NCBI RefSeq assembly: GCF_964204865.1
Contig: NC_135252.1
Location: forward strand, 2,170,001 to 2,234,000
DNA length: 64,000 nucleotides
Reading direction: 5' to 3'
From: Styela clava
Taxonomy: Eukaryota > Chordata > Ascidiacea > Stolidobranchia > Styelidae
A program made the translations under genes and the position numbers. This document shows positions 48,201 through 59,404 of the stretch, in pieces; the first letter of the stretch is position 1; the number at the start of each line of letters is the position of its first letter. The notes below the pieces were generated by a model, which had not been told where the DNA came from, did no database searches, and saw only the letters and a list, made by a program, of their open reading frames with translations.

Positions 48201-51200
48201 TTTCTGTTGCGTAAAATATTTAATTCATGATCGATGCGAGCATTTAAAGTGTCTTGTCGTAATAATTCAATTGTGCTCATCGTTACTCACGTTTGATCAG
48301 AGATTACTATTAGGATTGCTAAAAGGAAAAAATACTATTCTAAGATAACATAAACTGCGTGATAAACTGCCATCTATAAATAAATTGGAGTTGCATTTTT
48401 GCGATCTTGGGATATGTTAAACTTGATATCGCCGTTTGAAAAATCACAAGGGTTGGCAAAATACGAACGATTGAAATTTATTTTAGTGCATGCGACTCTG
48501 TCGGTAGTTTCAGAATGGAAAAATGGTACCTAGCGCGCATAATTAATTGACTGTGTTTCAATTTCGCAGTTACCACGATGAATAACCGAAGAAAACCTAA
48601 CATAACACCAAATTTTGTGATTTACAATGTCTATAAAAGCGTTTTTATTCTGACGTGAGTCTGCTGAAACAAAACTTATATACAAAACTTATCTTTCATT
48701 TTAAGTTTCAGTTCTAATATTTTAGAATGCCGCTTTTTAATCAAGAAGTTTGAATTGCGGATTTACCTCTTTATTAACTATTATTTTTTGCATTTCGTAG
48801 CCGATGATTATAATATGGGAACATCTTTTTTAAATTGATTTCATAATTTCCCACGAGAACGAAAAAGCAATTATCGTCGTCATTGTGGAACAATACATGT
48901 ATATGCCGAAGGGAATTTTTGATTTAGGGAGAATAAACATTGGCGTAAAGATGTTTGAGGTTTAAAAACACGCCATGCTGACGAAAACAATCGGAGATTG
49001 TAACAAAATACAATCGCGCACGTTATTAGCGGCCTTAAGTCTTCCAAAAATGTCAATAGGGGAAAAGATTCGACCACTAATTTAAAATTTACAGCTTTAG
49101 TCTCTTACAATTTATCTTTGAAAAAGGTTTAGTATTTAAATTGAGTAAAGTACGTTTAACTTACTCTGGAATATTAATCGGAAAGTAACAATTTTAACAT
49201 TTATTTTGGGGCTCCGTGAATAATAGTCAACATTTTCAAGGGCTCCGCAACACCAAAAGTTTGAGAACCCCTGGCTTAGATGACAAACATATAAATTACC
49301 TGTTTAATTGACGAAAAGGACAAAATTAGTAATCTATAAAAGACAAGTTTAAAAGAAGCGTGCATGGTTACAGCTCTCTCCAATAATCATGAATCAAACT
49401 GAAAATATTCCAGAATCATACCTGCTTCTGCATCTCAAACTGCTGCTTTGCATCTCTGTTTGATACGCAATCAATATCGCCAATACTCTAAAAGATAGTT
49501 TTGTGTATAAGATAATTAATGAAATAAATTGATTTCTTCAAAGAATATTTATTTTCGCAAATAGTCAATGCATAAATATACATACCGAAGATAGTGAAGA
49601 TATTTCACTCATGGTGCTATCCTGAGAAACACAAAATTGAAAACTGGAGTGAATTTATAACAGATGAAATTTACAAAATCCGTATACGCTAAATAATGCA
49701 AAGTATGCGCACAACGCGTTGAATTTTTGCACGAATGCACCTGCGTTTTTTTTATAAAATAACTGCTTCTAATTAGCTATTGAACACGATTAAAATAAAT
49801 ATGTTATATTTAATAGGTTTATTGGTCTAATGGTCTAATACAGGGGTGCACAACACGGGGCACGCGTGCCAAATTTGGCACGCCATACGCTCAAACATGG
49901 CACGCGAACTGTTTTGTAAAAAAAAAAAATTATTCATGATATACATTAAAATATCACGTTTATATCAAAATCAGCAGTTTTTCAGGACATTAAACTGTTT
50001 CAATAAATAGATATTCGTTATTATGTAATATTATTGAAATTTGTTTGTTTTACGGGAGGTAATGTCCAATACCAATGATTGTGCGCGGCACGCGACAAGA
50101 TTTTTTCGAAAAATTTGGCACGTGTCCTCATTTGAGTTGTGCACCCCTGGTCTAATAGGTCTAATTAAATATACATTTTCAATTTGTTCTGGTTTATTAA
50201 ATAATACGTCAATATGAATTGTGTGGTCTGAGATCTCAGGATAATCTAGAATATTGTGCATAAGGTTAAATACCCACCCAACTTGTTTGGAAATTCAATA
50301 CCAACAATATGCACTTACCATAGACAAGGACGATACATAAGTCAACGAATAATCCTGTTAAAATGAAAAACAATATAAAGTTTAGTATTAAAATTATCGA
50401 TGTAATTAATTTAATTGGAAATTTCTGCTCTTTTTATCTACCTATTTTCTACGCAGTTTTATAACCTTTTTGTTTTGCAGTGTCTCGGCCCATTTGGGCA
50501 CAAGGGGAAAAGTAGATTTTACAATAAGGAAAACAAAAATGTACATCATAGAGCAGATATGCTATTAAACGATACATGGACTACCTTCGTTCAAAAAAAA
50601 GCACATGATAAAATTACATATTATGAATACGTCCAATAGTTGGCATATAAACTTAATCTCTGCGTAACAAACAGCTAACTTCAATTAAAATGTTATATGA
50701 AAATATTATAACAAATCTTAAATATTATATTTCGTCAAACTATTCAGACTCTTTTCCATACCGTTGATATCGAAGAAATTTCCCATTGCATATCTTCATC
50801 CTGTTGCGAAATATGAATTAAAAATTAAAGCACTACAAATCATAATTGCAAATGAAAAATGATTGTCTGTCGGTAAATGTATTTATATTCGTATGTTATA
50901 AAGTAAATTATATTTTGAATTTATGGTATATTCTGCTTAATTATTAAAAAGAAACTTTTTCATAATATCTGCGATTTAGTCATCAAAGAGATAGAGAGAA
51001 ATATAATTTGTGTCTTCCATTTACTAGATAAAACTAAAAATCACAAATTTTAACTGTTAATTTTTTTTTTATATCTTTGGCTTCAAACAATAACTCTTTT
51101 AAAATATAATATAGAATGTTATGAAGGAAACTATTTGATGGACTATTTTCCTTCATCACCAATTAAAATGAAAGGAATCTCAACTGTAATAGACATAAAT

Positions 51201-53518
51201 AAAGAAAAAATATGGTCATTGGATACAAATAATATCAACACCACTAATTGCTTCATAAACAAAGCAATAATAAACAACAATATAAAGTTATTGACATATG
51301 GCAGAGTAGTAAAATTGTTGTAATGATAATACTAAGAGCCATCATTTTTTTAATCGCATTGGTATTTAAGATCTAATTATTGCAACCGGCACCGACCCAA
51401 AGCAAACAATGTCTCAATTTCCAGATCCTGGTAAAACAAGATTACCTTCTCGTAAAATGAATCCAGCGCTATATTTTCTGATCGATGAGATTGTGACCTT
51501 ATTTCTCCAAGATCATCAAAATTCTGGGAATTAATTTGTATAAATATATGTTGTTAAAGTTAACGTTAGTTCACCCAAGAGAATAAAACGTTACTATTAA
51601 ATGTCAATAAGATTTACATGAATATTACATTTTTTGGTGCTACTGAAGTATGCGCACCAAGATGTCGCACAACTTGAACCCGGTACTGGTACACAACCTG
51701 AATTCAGGTTGTGCGCCATCTTGGTGCGCATACTTCAGGAGGTTCCATTTTTTGTTTAAACCATGGTTAACAAAGGAATAAAGTAAAAATGTTGAAGCTT
51801 AAATGTATATCCGGTTGAATAATAATTGAATATTCTAGTTCGCTAAATAATTTTGCGCTATTTTCTTGCAATGGTCAACGACATCTGCTGCATATTTATT
51901 CAGAATAAATTTTATTGTAACAGAAAATAATCGTTGATGTATAAATGTGATTTTAATGATTTTACTCACGTCGTCCATTTTATTCCTGTTTGACTTCATG
52001 CCATTCTGAGTCTTTGAAAAGCATTTGGTAAATATCTGACAAATTAATAAGTACATTTATTACAAGCAAATGAAATATGAATTCCTATTTTTTCTGTGGT
52101 TTACCTTCATCTTTGAATTCAATCCCGTTAATTTTGTCTTGTTGTTTGTAACTTTTTTTATCTTACATTTTCCGGACAGACGTGTCCGTTTTTCGAAATT
52201 CTAAAAGAATGTAGCAATTGAGAGAAATGCGAAAGAAGAGCTTTTATCACAGGTAATTAGCGATAATGATAATTTTATGATGACTATAGTTTTCAGCACT
52301 TTCCATTGATGGAAAATTTACTGATGAATGACTTGGTGTCTTTGGTGTTGTTTTTAAACATTAAACATTTGAATCGACAAGTCATTTGTGGCAAACAGCG
52401 CTGCTGCGCAAGGGTTCAAGACTTTTTATGAAATAACGTCATTTATCCAATTATTACCTGCGCTCTGTACGAAGTGTCACAATTTTCTTGTGAGGTATAA
52501 TCATTGGTATCGAAACAATGAAGACAGTCCTAAAATACAACATACAAAAATAAAGAAGACGAGGATATCATTTGGTTTACACATAACAAAATTTATCTAA
52601 AGTGCCAGAATATTTCTAAATATGTCATTTTCAAATTTAACTTCCTAAATAATTTGCAGAAATGAAAGAGTTGGTTAATCCTTTTCTTTTTTACTCACCA
52701 TAACATTATTGATTTTTTTCATTTTTCTTCCAAACCAACTCGCAAATGCAACAATACAATGAATTGCATTTATGAAAGAAGACGATGTTTCCTCATTTTC
52801 TCCTCGTTTCTGGAAAAAAGGTCAATTACTTGAAACATTATTTGATAAGTATAGTCTTCAAAGATTGTGTCGATATGTTTCGGGAGGGGGGTACATCGGA
52901 CACTCAAATTTTGTTTACATTGCAACAGAATTTGTACATATATTACATATATCACAACTCGGAATGTTCAATGTATCATGATAAATTGTTCGAAAAGTGA
53001 TGCAATATATCTTCGGGATTTCATTATTTTTTTTAGTATCAATGATGAAGTCAAGTCAAACACTGAGAATACTTCTGATTCCGAATTTGTATAGTGATCG
53101 ACCCAAGGCAAAGTCGCTTGGCACGAACCATATACGCTGAACAAGAAGAATGACACGAGTAACCACTTGTTCAAATAAGAATCGAAACAGCGAGATGCAG
53201 ACGCTCCTAAGATGAAGTAAATAATTCAGCAAAGCTTATTGCACAAAGTTTCGGAGGCTAAATTTGTCAACAAAAAGAACAATCGCGTGCCCATGAAATT
53301 ATAACGGCCTTCACAGATAATTGATACACTTTTTCATTGTATAACCAACTTTTGAAACAGACAAATTGCACTATTCATTTGATAAAAAGTAGTTTCTCAC
53401 ATACTTGATTCCAACGTTTACGATTCTTACGACTCCGCCGTTTCCGTCCACATGAAATGCGATGGCCTCCATCTTCATCTGGCGGATCAATTACAACTTC
53501 CTGGTGATGAATATTCAT
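45221..53518 (-). CDS. Unrecognised 12-exon gene, copy 2
   Basis: Paralogue of the gene at 37311-42587 with identical exon design. Exons 5' to 3': 53405-53518, 52699-52809, 52105-52200, 51970-52035, 51446-51523, 50762-50800, 50319-50354, 49586-49621, 49422-49487, 46295-46357, the ITLAAMFGAVA exon at about 46073-46147, 45592-45643 and 45221-45264. The first 38 residues (MNIHHQEVVIDPP to KRWNQ) are identical to copy 1. Elsewhere there are conservative changes, for example VSFDKLEIELQPAKMEQ against VSSDILEIELQPAKMDQ, and SIGDIDCVSNRDAKQQ against SIDDFDCVSNRHAKQQ. All exon lengths compared are the same, so the frame is kept. The large transposon insertions fall within introns, between 46357 and 49422 and between 49621 and 50319. 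No known domain was recognised. Confidence 0.7.
46482..47878. mobile_element. hAT-like element E1 of a tandem pair
   Basis: A 1397-bp element with ends CATAGGTTCTCAAA and TTTGAGAACCCCTG, and subterminal GGGGCTCCGCGAG/GGGCTCCGCAACACC. It is preceded by GCTTAGAT (46474-46481). It is followed not by that TSD but by GTATAGAG and then a second copy (E2). No transposase frame is visible, so it is non-autonomous. Confidence 0.85.
47887..49273. mobile_element. hAT-like element E2 of a tandem pair
   Basis: A 1387-bp near copy of E1 in the same orientation, starting after the 8-bp spacer GTATAGAG (47879-47886) and ending TTTGAGAACCCCTG. It is followed by GCTTAGAT (49274-49281), the partner of the TSD in front of E1. 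In duplication unit 1 the empty site reads CCGCTTAGATGACA once (38694-38707). So E1, the spacer and E2 together behave as a single insertion. Confidence 0.85.
49841..50149. mobile_element. 309-bp hAT MITE in unit 2
   Basis: Ends CAGGGGTGCACAAC and GTTGTGCACCCCTG (perfect 14-bp inverted repeats), flanked by an 8-bp TSD GTCTAATA (49833-49840 and 50150-50157). The interior has GGCACGCG-rich subterminal motifs. It is absent from the same place in unit 1 (near 39235). Inserted in an intron of gene copy 2 after the duplication. Confidence 0.93.
51637..51746. mobile_element. Short hairpin MITE, unit 2 copy
   Basis: Counterpart of 40731-40840 with the same ATTTTTTG flanks (51629-51636 and 51747-51754). 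Inverted halves share CTGAAGTATGCGCACC and AAGATG. Confidence 0.8.
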
Positions 53519-54033
53519 GGTAACAGTATCGTTAACCTTTCAATCCAACTGCTCGCTGTAAATGAATTTCTTGGATTTTAATGCAATTTACAAATATTGT
53601 TTGAATTGTGACGTCACAATCAATTACAAATGAAAATTCATTCAATAGGTTTCGAGAGTCTCATTGAGAAACTTTGCGAATTTGTGTAATATAATATGGT
53701 TATTGTTCGTAATGGTGAACGACAAATTTGAGAGAAAGTCGCCAAGATGACAAACAGAAACTTGTTGATATATTGCTACATATTGTAATGTAAACAAAAA
53801 TAGGTATATAGACAGATTTTGAAAGTAGCCTAATTCCCGACAGTCAATGTTCCATTTCCCTTTTGTGATGGAAAGTGATGTTTTTACATAAGACTACTTA
53901 TTTTGTATTCCACGCTATGTTGTTGTCGCTGAAAATATAGGCCCGAGTCAAACCTAGGGCTTGGAGTGTTGGTAATTTCAGGGTTATATCTATAATGTTT
54001 TGTGGCAAAATAATGTTTCAAGTCACACTAGAT

Positions 54034-57000
54034 CAGTGGTTCTCGAACTATTTTTACTTGCTACGCACTGAGAAAATAATAAAAAAGTTTGCGGCACACT
54101 AATAAAAAATAAAGTTAGCTTTGAACGAATTTATATTCAATAGTTAATGCGATTGATGTGCTTATTTTGAGAAACAAATAGGATTGAAACGTGGTTCCGT
54201 CGTTGCCAAGCACACCCGCATTTTGTAGTCAATTCCAAGAGGTCGCTGCCTTTTCCGCATATCATTTCAGTCAGAGCAGAAAATACGTGTTGACAGAACC
54301 AAGAAGATGCAATGGCAAGCTTATTTTGATGGCTTTTCAAATTATAAAACAATCACTCAAGCTCATAAACACACTTCATACACAAACTAAGAAAGGAGAA
54401 GAAATCACATAAAAAGTAGAATGCAGTGTCGGAAAAGTGCGACCCCTCTGGTCACACCCAAAGCACGAAGAGCAGTCTGGTTTCCAAAAGCATAACTGCC
54501 GAGAAAACTATCCACAAATGTGCTGAAATCCACCACTTTGCTAGAGGCAAGAGGAGCGACATAACTCCTCATACTCTGAGTGCTTCCGATGGGCCGCGTC
54601 ATCCATAGCGGCTTCGCCGTTGTCGAATGGGCACACCACATATTTTACTACGGGAGTACTACGACTTGATTTCCTCCAGAATCAAATTTGGCGGCAGCAT
54701 CACAGCTGTTCTAGCGGTGTGCTCTCTACAAACTACGTCAACATCGCACCTAGAAAACCTGGTTGGTGGTAGGTGAGCCAAGATATCTTCCTGCACCGAA
54801 TCGTGCCGCTACTTGATGATATTATTGACTGGGCGACAGTGATTCAAAACATGAAGAAGAGTCTCGTTCGCGTAACCACACCTGCTACAAGTCACCCGTG
54901 GTTCCACATAAGCCGTAAACCGTGTACGAACGGATCGCAGCGGCAGAAGATTTAATCGAACTTTTAAAACCCACGAAATCTGAAACTAGGCAAGAGAGAC
55001 AGACGTGGAGAGAAAGTAGTTGAGCAATCGAACTGGGAATGACAGGAAACTGTCTTCCCCTGGTACCGAAGCTCGCCCACCGCCTCAACCAACGGGTGTT
55101 GGACACTTGGGGCAACACCCGTTGACGGTCACATCAGGCGCACATCGTAACTGGTAACCGACGTCCGGCAAACCCTTGACGCCCCGGAGAAAAACGTCCA
55201 TCACCATGTTAAAAATGATTTCCGAGAGAGGGCATCCTTGACAGACTCCACTATCTGATGGAATAGAGGAGGTGTCACCATCGATAGTTCGAATGGTAAA
55301 CACGTTATCCATGTAAACGTCAGCAACCGTTTCCAATTTGTACCAGGTGCGCCAAAATGTTGCAGGACTTCGAGAATGGTTCCATGCCTTACCGACCCGA
55401 AGGCATTACGAATGTCAAGCCACGCCACATGAAGATTACGCTTATGTTTCTTGACATCCGCAATGACCGAATCAAGCATGAAAACATTTTCGAAGACGCC
55501 TTTGGAAGGAACGAAGCCCTTCTGTTCCGAGGAAATCACTTTCCAACTACATGCCCAAGACGGAAGACGACGTGCAATCACGACCGCATAGATTTTTATA
55601 CAGCGTGCGGCAGATTGCGATGGGTCTCCAGTTCCCGATGTCATTCATATAACCTTTATGCCCTTCAGGTCCTTGGGAATAAGGATTATCCCAGAGGAAC
55701 GTCATAAACTTAAACTACGCCGGAAACTCCTGCAGATTTCAAAGAGCTTGGTGAGAATTTCACCCCGTTTGTCAATGCGCTTCCAAACTCCATAGGTGAG
55801 CCATCTGGCCCCGGGGAAGTGCTAGTTTTTAAATCCCGCATGACCGAAAAAACTTTCGCCGCACTGACAGTCACGTCCTCCTCTACCACCACGTTACCGT
55901 GGTGGTGAGCGCTTTGGGACATCCACAAAGGCATCGTCCAGTCACCATCTCCGTGCGGAGCCGAATCAGTGCAATATTTCTCTTCTAGTATCGATGATGA
56001 ATGAAGTAGAGCACCGCAGACCACCAGTGAATCCTCGATGATCGATCTAACCGTGCTTCTTCGGATTTCTTCAAAAAGCCGTCCTCAACTGTGGACCGAA
56101 CCCCAGCCGATAACCACGTTCGTCGTTCAATTAGTTTTATTTGGCCCGTTTCTGGGCTGAACGTGAATAACGGTTTGGGGACCGGCGTCCGGCACTCTGG
56201 AAAACAGAGGCACGGGTAGACCAAAGTTCAAACTGTCCCTCAAGATGGCGAACGCCTCGTCTGGCGAGGACATCGAGACACATTCATTCACCAAGTGAAA
56301 AAGTTTTTGACGCAGCTCCTCCAGGTTTAGAACACTCAAAGGAACCGCACCTTCCTGGGGAGATGAACTCTGGCGATCATCCGGCGCAGAAATTAAGCTC
56401 TGATGTATCATGGTTAGCGTGGGGGTAGGAGTGGCTGCATTAATAATTTTTGCAACCACAGGAGGATCCGGAATATGGGTAACTACGGGCTCAGGCTCAA
56501 CCACGAGAATAGGCGAGGTCGAATCCGAAACCGCAAATACGACAATATCAGATCAACAGGACCGGAATTTTTGGGCTTACTCACGATCTCAATTACTATT
56601 TCAGGGCTTTGGGGCGACGGGGTAACTACAGTGAATAAGTGTGGATCAGGTTTGGGTTGGGGTGAAGCTTCGTCCCATGCCGTACGCAGCCACGACAACA
56701 ACGACTACATTTCGGAGTCCCTATTGACAAAACAGCACACGGCCTGGAGGCGCCTTTAGGCGGAAATTCCTTTATTAGAGGTCGAATTTGACTGAGGGGG
56801 GATTCTTTACGGCCATAGGAAGGGGAAGAGGTTTTACTTTACGGGGAGGAGGTTCTGGTGTCGCCAGCTTCAATTATATGGTGACAATCACCCTTGCTAC
56901 ATCGAAAAGGCAATTCAATATTATTATCAGTTATCTGCTAATAACTGCGCAGCACTTACGTCTCACAAGCATGTCCGTTGCGTGCATGCCTATGTGTTAT

Positions 57001-57101
57001 ACGAATAGCTTATTTTCTAAAGTTCCAAAAAGATCCGCGGCACACCTAAAAATCTCCATTGGCAAACTAGTGTACAGCGGCACACAGTATTGGAAACGAT
57101 G
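54034..57101. mobile_element. 3.07-kb hAT element with nested R2-like retrotransposon
   Basis: Left end CAGTGGTTCTCGAAC; right end GTATTGGAAACGATG is a partial inverted match. Flanks form a perfect 8-bp TSD CACTAGAT (54026-54033 and 57102-57109). Next to the left end, minus-strand frame 54137-54352 gives VFSALTEMICGKGSDLLELT, which resembles the hAT C-terminal dimerisation region (FSALTxxKxKxRxxL), so this end is the transposase 3' end. Subterminal GCGGCACAC motifs occur near both ends (54091 and about 57038-57087). Most of the interior (about 54420-56760) is an unrelated R2-like retrotransposon remnant. Confidence 0.8.
54420..56760 (-). pseudogene. R2-clade-like non-LTR retrotransposon remnant
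   Basis: Broken frames on the minus strand, in order: a Pro/Ser-rich N-terminal region (56127-56701), a segment with LKTSTSPGPDGSPMEFG (55710-56024), then reverse transcriptase blocks SSEQKGFVPSKGVFENVFML and VAWLDIRNAFGSVRHGTILE (55201-55644), SGVCQGCPLSEIIFNMVMDV (55085-55336), and a Cys-His knuckle CSRCGYANETLLHVLNHC near 54840-54900. In R2-like elements such a knuckle precedes a restriction-like endonuclease domain; the catalytic part itself was not clearly seen. The YADD box lies in a frameshifted stretch and is not visible. R2 elements normally insert in 28S rRNA genes; no rRNA sequence flanks this copy. Frameshifts make it inactive. Confidence 0.75.
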
Positions 57102-57109
57102 CACTAGAT

Positions 57110-58003
57110 ACTGACAGTAGCTTACGATAGATGTATCCAGACATATGTTTCTGCTTAAAGGCATGCATTCGGTCGTCGAAGTCCAAACACGATAAGCTAC
57201 ACGTTTTCAGCGTTGTCGAGTTTTTTTTAAACAACTGTTAAAAATAGTGTTGCATGTTTATATAAAATCTAGACCTCAGTTGAATGGGCCTTATTAACAT
57301 AGGAAGAAACGATATACGCTAGTGAAAGGGACGCGTTAGTCGGGCTTTGAAAACAAATAGGAAACTGACAAAATAAAAGCCATATTTTTTGGAAATGCAT
57401 TTTAAACTAACAGATGAGTAGTAGGCGAATGCGCAAAAAAAAAATCTGTGCATTTGACCCTTGGCGATAACTTATGTTTAAGCCTCTTGCTGACTTTCAA
57501 TTTACGAGGGTTATTCTTAAAGATAGCAGAATATGAAAATCTGTACATAGAGCCGGAAGTGAGCCAGCCCCTTTCGAGAATTTGTGATATAAAAAAGATC
57601 CCTTGTTATACGCACGATTTGTAAGGTTTATATTTTTTGCGAAAAAAATAGTATTCACTTATTTATAAAATAAATAAAAGTAAAATATTCTAGTGACACT
57701 TCCATCTTAAACAACTCACCTATTGGAAGCAAACAGTTTGTTGTTGCAGAGATAAAAAAAAATTGCTCAAAAACTACATGAACCGCAGTAACTTGAGAAA
57801 ACAATTCATGAGTGCAGAAAGTTTTATTATAACACACAAAACACTACCGATGATTAATAAAACAAAAATACTTTATTTTGTTTATAAGGAATTGGTAAAT
57901 ATTCAAATAAAAAAAGTAAAAACAAAACATATGATAAAAATAAGCAATTTCATAGGTAATAATCTGTCTGCTGGCATGACTGAATTTTCACAACAAACAC
58001 GCT
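57110..58003. other. Intergenic, nothing recognised
   Basis: AT-rich sequence between the hAT element and the IL-17-like gene C 3' end. A plus-strand frame at 57763-58044 is antisense to the last exon of gene C and has no independent support. Confidence 0.4.
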
Positions 58004-59306
58004 TTATGAAATATCCGGTTGTACACAGGTACATCCAACGCTAATTGACTGTTTTGCAAGTCGATAAGAAGATTTTCCTCCTGTTTTCTGCAAAAATATT
58101 CTTGATTGTGCAGTAACCAGATGAGAGATAAAATCCGTTGTTTCAGTTCCTAACGTCGGCTTGATGCAACCATCGCAGAGGCAGTATTTTTGGGCAATAA
58201 ATTTAGGAAAACTGTAAATAAAATAGTAATAAAGTAATTAATTATATTATTAAAAATAGCAAATTTATACTCATGCACCGTATGTAGGCTACTCATCAAT
58301 AAAATTCTATGTTCATGTTTGTATTGAGCAGTTTATGCCCATCAAACCAAAATTTGAAGTATGCGTGACCAAGTTCTAATATACATGTATGTTATACAAT
58401 ATAAAACCATTTAAAACAGTCGACTGACGAAAGTGTTCTTACCGTGTTGGATTGTAATCCAATTTTTCAGCATACGGTGACAGACTCCTCATGCCACTCA
58501 TCATGTCATTTTGTTTCAAATAAGCTTGGTTCATAACTGGACATGGAACTTTTGGGATTGATCTTTTTGGTCGAAAAATTGTCTCTTTTTTCGAATCATG
58601 ATATTCTTGTCTAGCTTTCTCCAACTCATCTTTTGATGCTGATTTGATATATTCCCGAGTTGCCCGCATAATGTTTGTTGACATTAGTAAATTGCATTCC
58701 TTACTGGTGCAAGAGAAACAAATGAATAGATTATAGATAATGAAGAGCATATAAAATTAGTTAAATACTCAATCAACGATGTATTATTCAAGGTTGTTTT
58801 TTGAAATAATCTTATAAAAATAATATGTTCTGTTTAGTTAAGGTTTTAAACTGTGAAAAGTATATAGGTTTGAATATATATATTTATACACGGTGTGTTC
58901 AGTGGTATTTTAATTTGGGCTTATATTGAGAAACACGAATCTCTTTGGAGTATATCGCAATGTTATAACACTCTTCCAAAATAAATAGGCTTAGTAGTCA
59001 CAAATAAATCAAGTTGCATTGCAAGTTAAAGCCATCTGTAAGACTAACTCGTGATAATCAGTCCAATTAGGTTTTACATAATGGTGTGAAAGAGGTCTGA
59101 ATCGGTTCGGCTATACATTTCTCTTACAACGAAATTACTTACAGTAATATATCTGTATGCTTCCTGGTTTCTCCGTACAACCCAACGCAATCAAATTCGT
59201 CCTCGTGTCGTTCTTCATCAATTTCCATTGCTGTGCTTAGTTCAAAAACGCACAATAATGTGATGAGAACGATATTACGGGAAAGTTTAGAGTTAGACTT
59301 TGCCAT
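58004..59306 (-). CDS. IL-17-like secreted cytokine C with furin-type pro-segment
   Basis: Exons 59143-59306, 58443-58703 and 58004-58211 (TAA stop), both introns phase 2, 210 residues. Start MAKSNSKLSRN was chosen because it gives a clean signal peptide (NIVLITLLCVFELSTA, about 11-26); an upstream in-frame ATG at 59360 would bury it. Then FDCVGLYGET with C40, KECNLLM with C58, helix TREYIKSASKDELEKARQEY, cleavage site R99-P-K-R102, VPCPVMNQAYL, GMRSLSPYAEKLDYNPTRFP, QKYCLCDGCIKP, and C-terminal ISVGCTCVQPDIS. The mature domain would be residues 103-210. Closest relative in the window by eye is gene B or D. A TATA-like ATATAAAG lies near 59397-59404. It is transcribed in the same direction as gene D, 1.8 kb away. 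Confidence 0.92.
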
Positions 59307-59396
59307 AATACTCTTTGGTAAGATTGAAAAGTCTTGAATTTTATTTGAAATTTGCACCATCTGCTTACCGTTGAGACTTTTTCAGTTTACTTAGTC

Positions 59397-59404
59397 TTTA
59401 TATT
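59397..59404 (-). promoter_or_regulatory. TATA-like box of IL-17-like gene C
   Basis: Minus strand reads ATATAAAG about 91 bp before the proposed ATG at 59306, at a plausible distance for a transcription start near 59370. A GT-rich donor-like CAACGGTAAG just downstream could indicate a leader intron, but this is not established. Confidence 0.4.

Larger units (their letters stand above)
45115..53815. repeat. Segmental duplication, unit 2
   Basis: Direct repeat of 37205-42881, enlarged to 8.7 kb by insertions absent from unit 1: two tandem hAT-like elements (46482-49273) and a 309-bp MITE (49841-50149). Without them the length equals unit 1. It ends at the same GGTATATAGACAG phrase. Confidence 0.92.

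Noticed and set aside
55357-57114. Plus-strand frames of 94-116 residues
   Set aside because: Those within 55357-56759 are antisense to the R2-like remnant. The one at 56788-57114 crosses the hAT right end with no family match.
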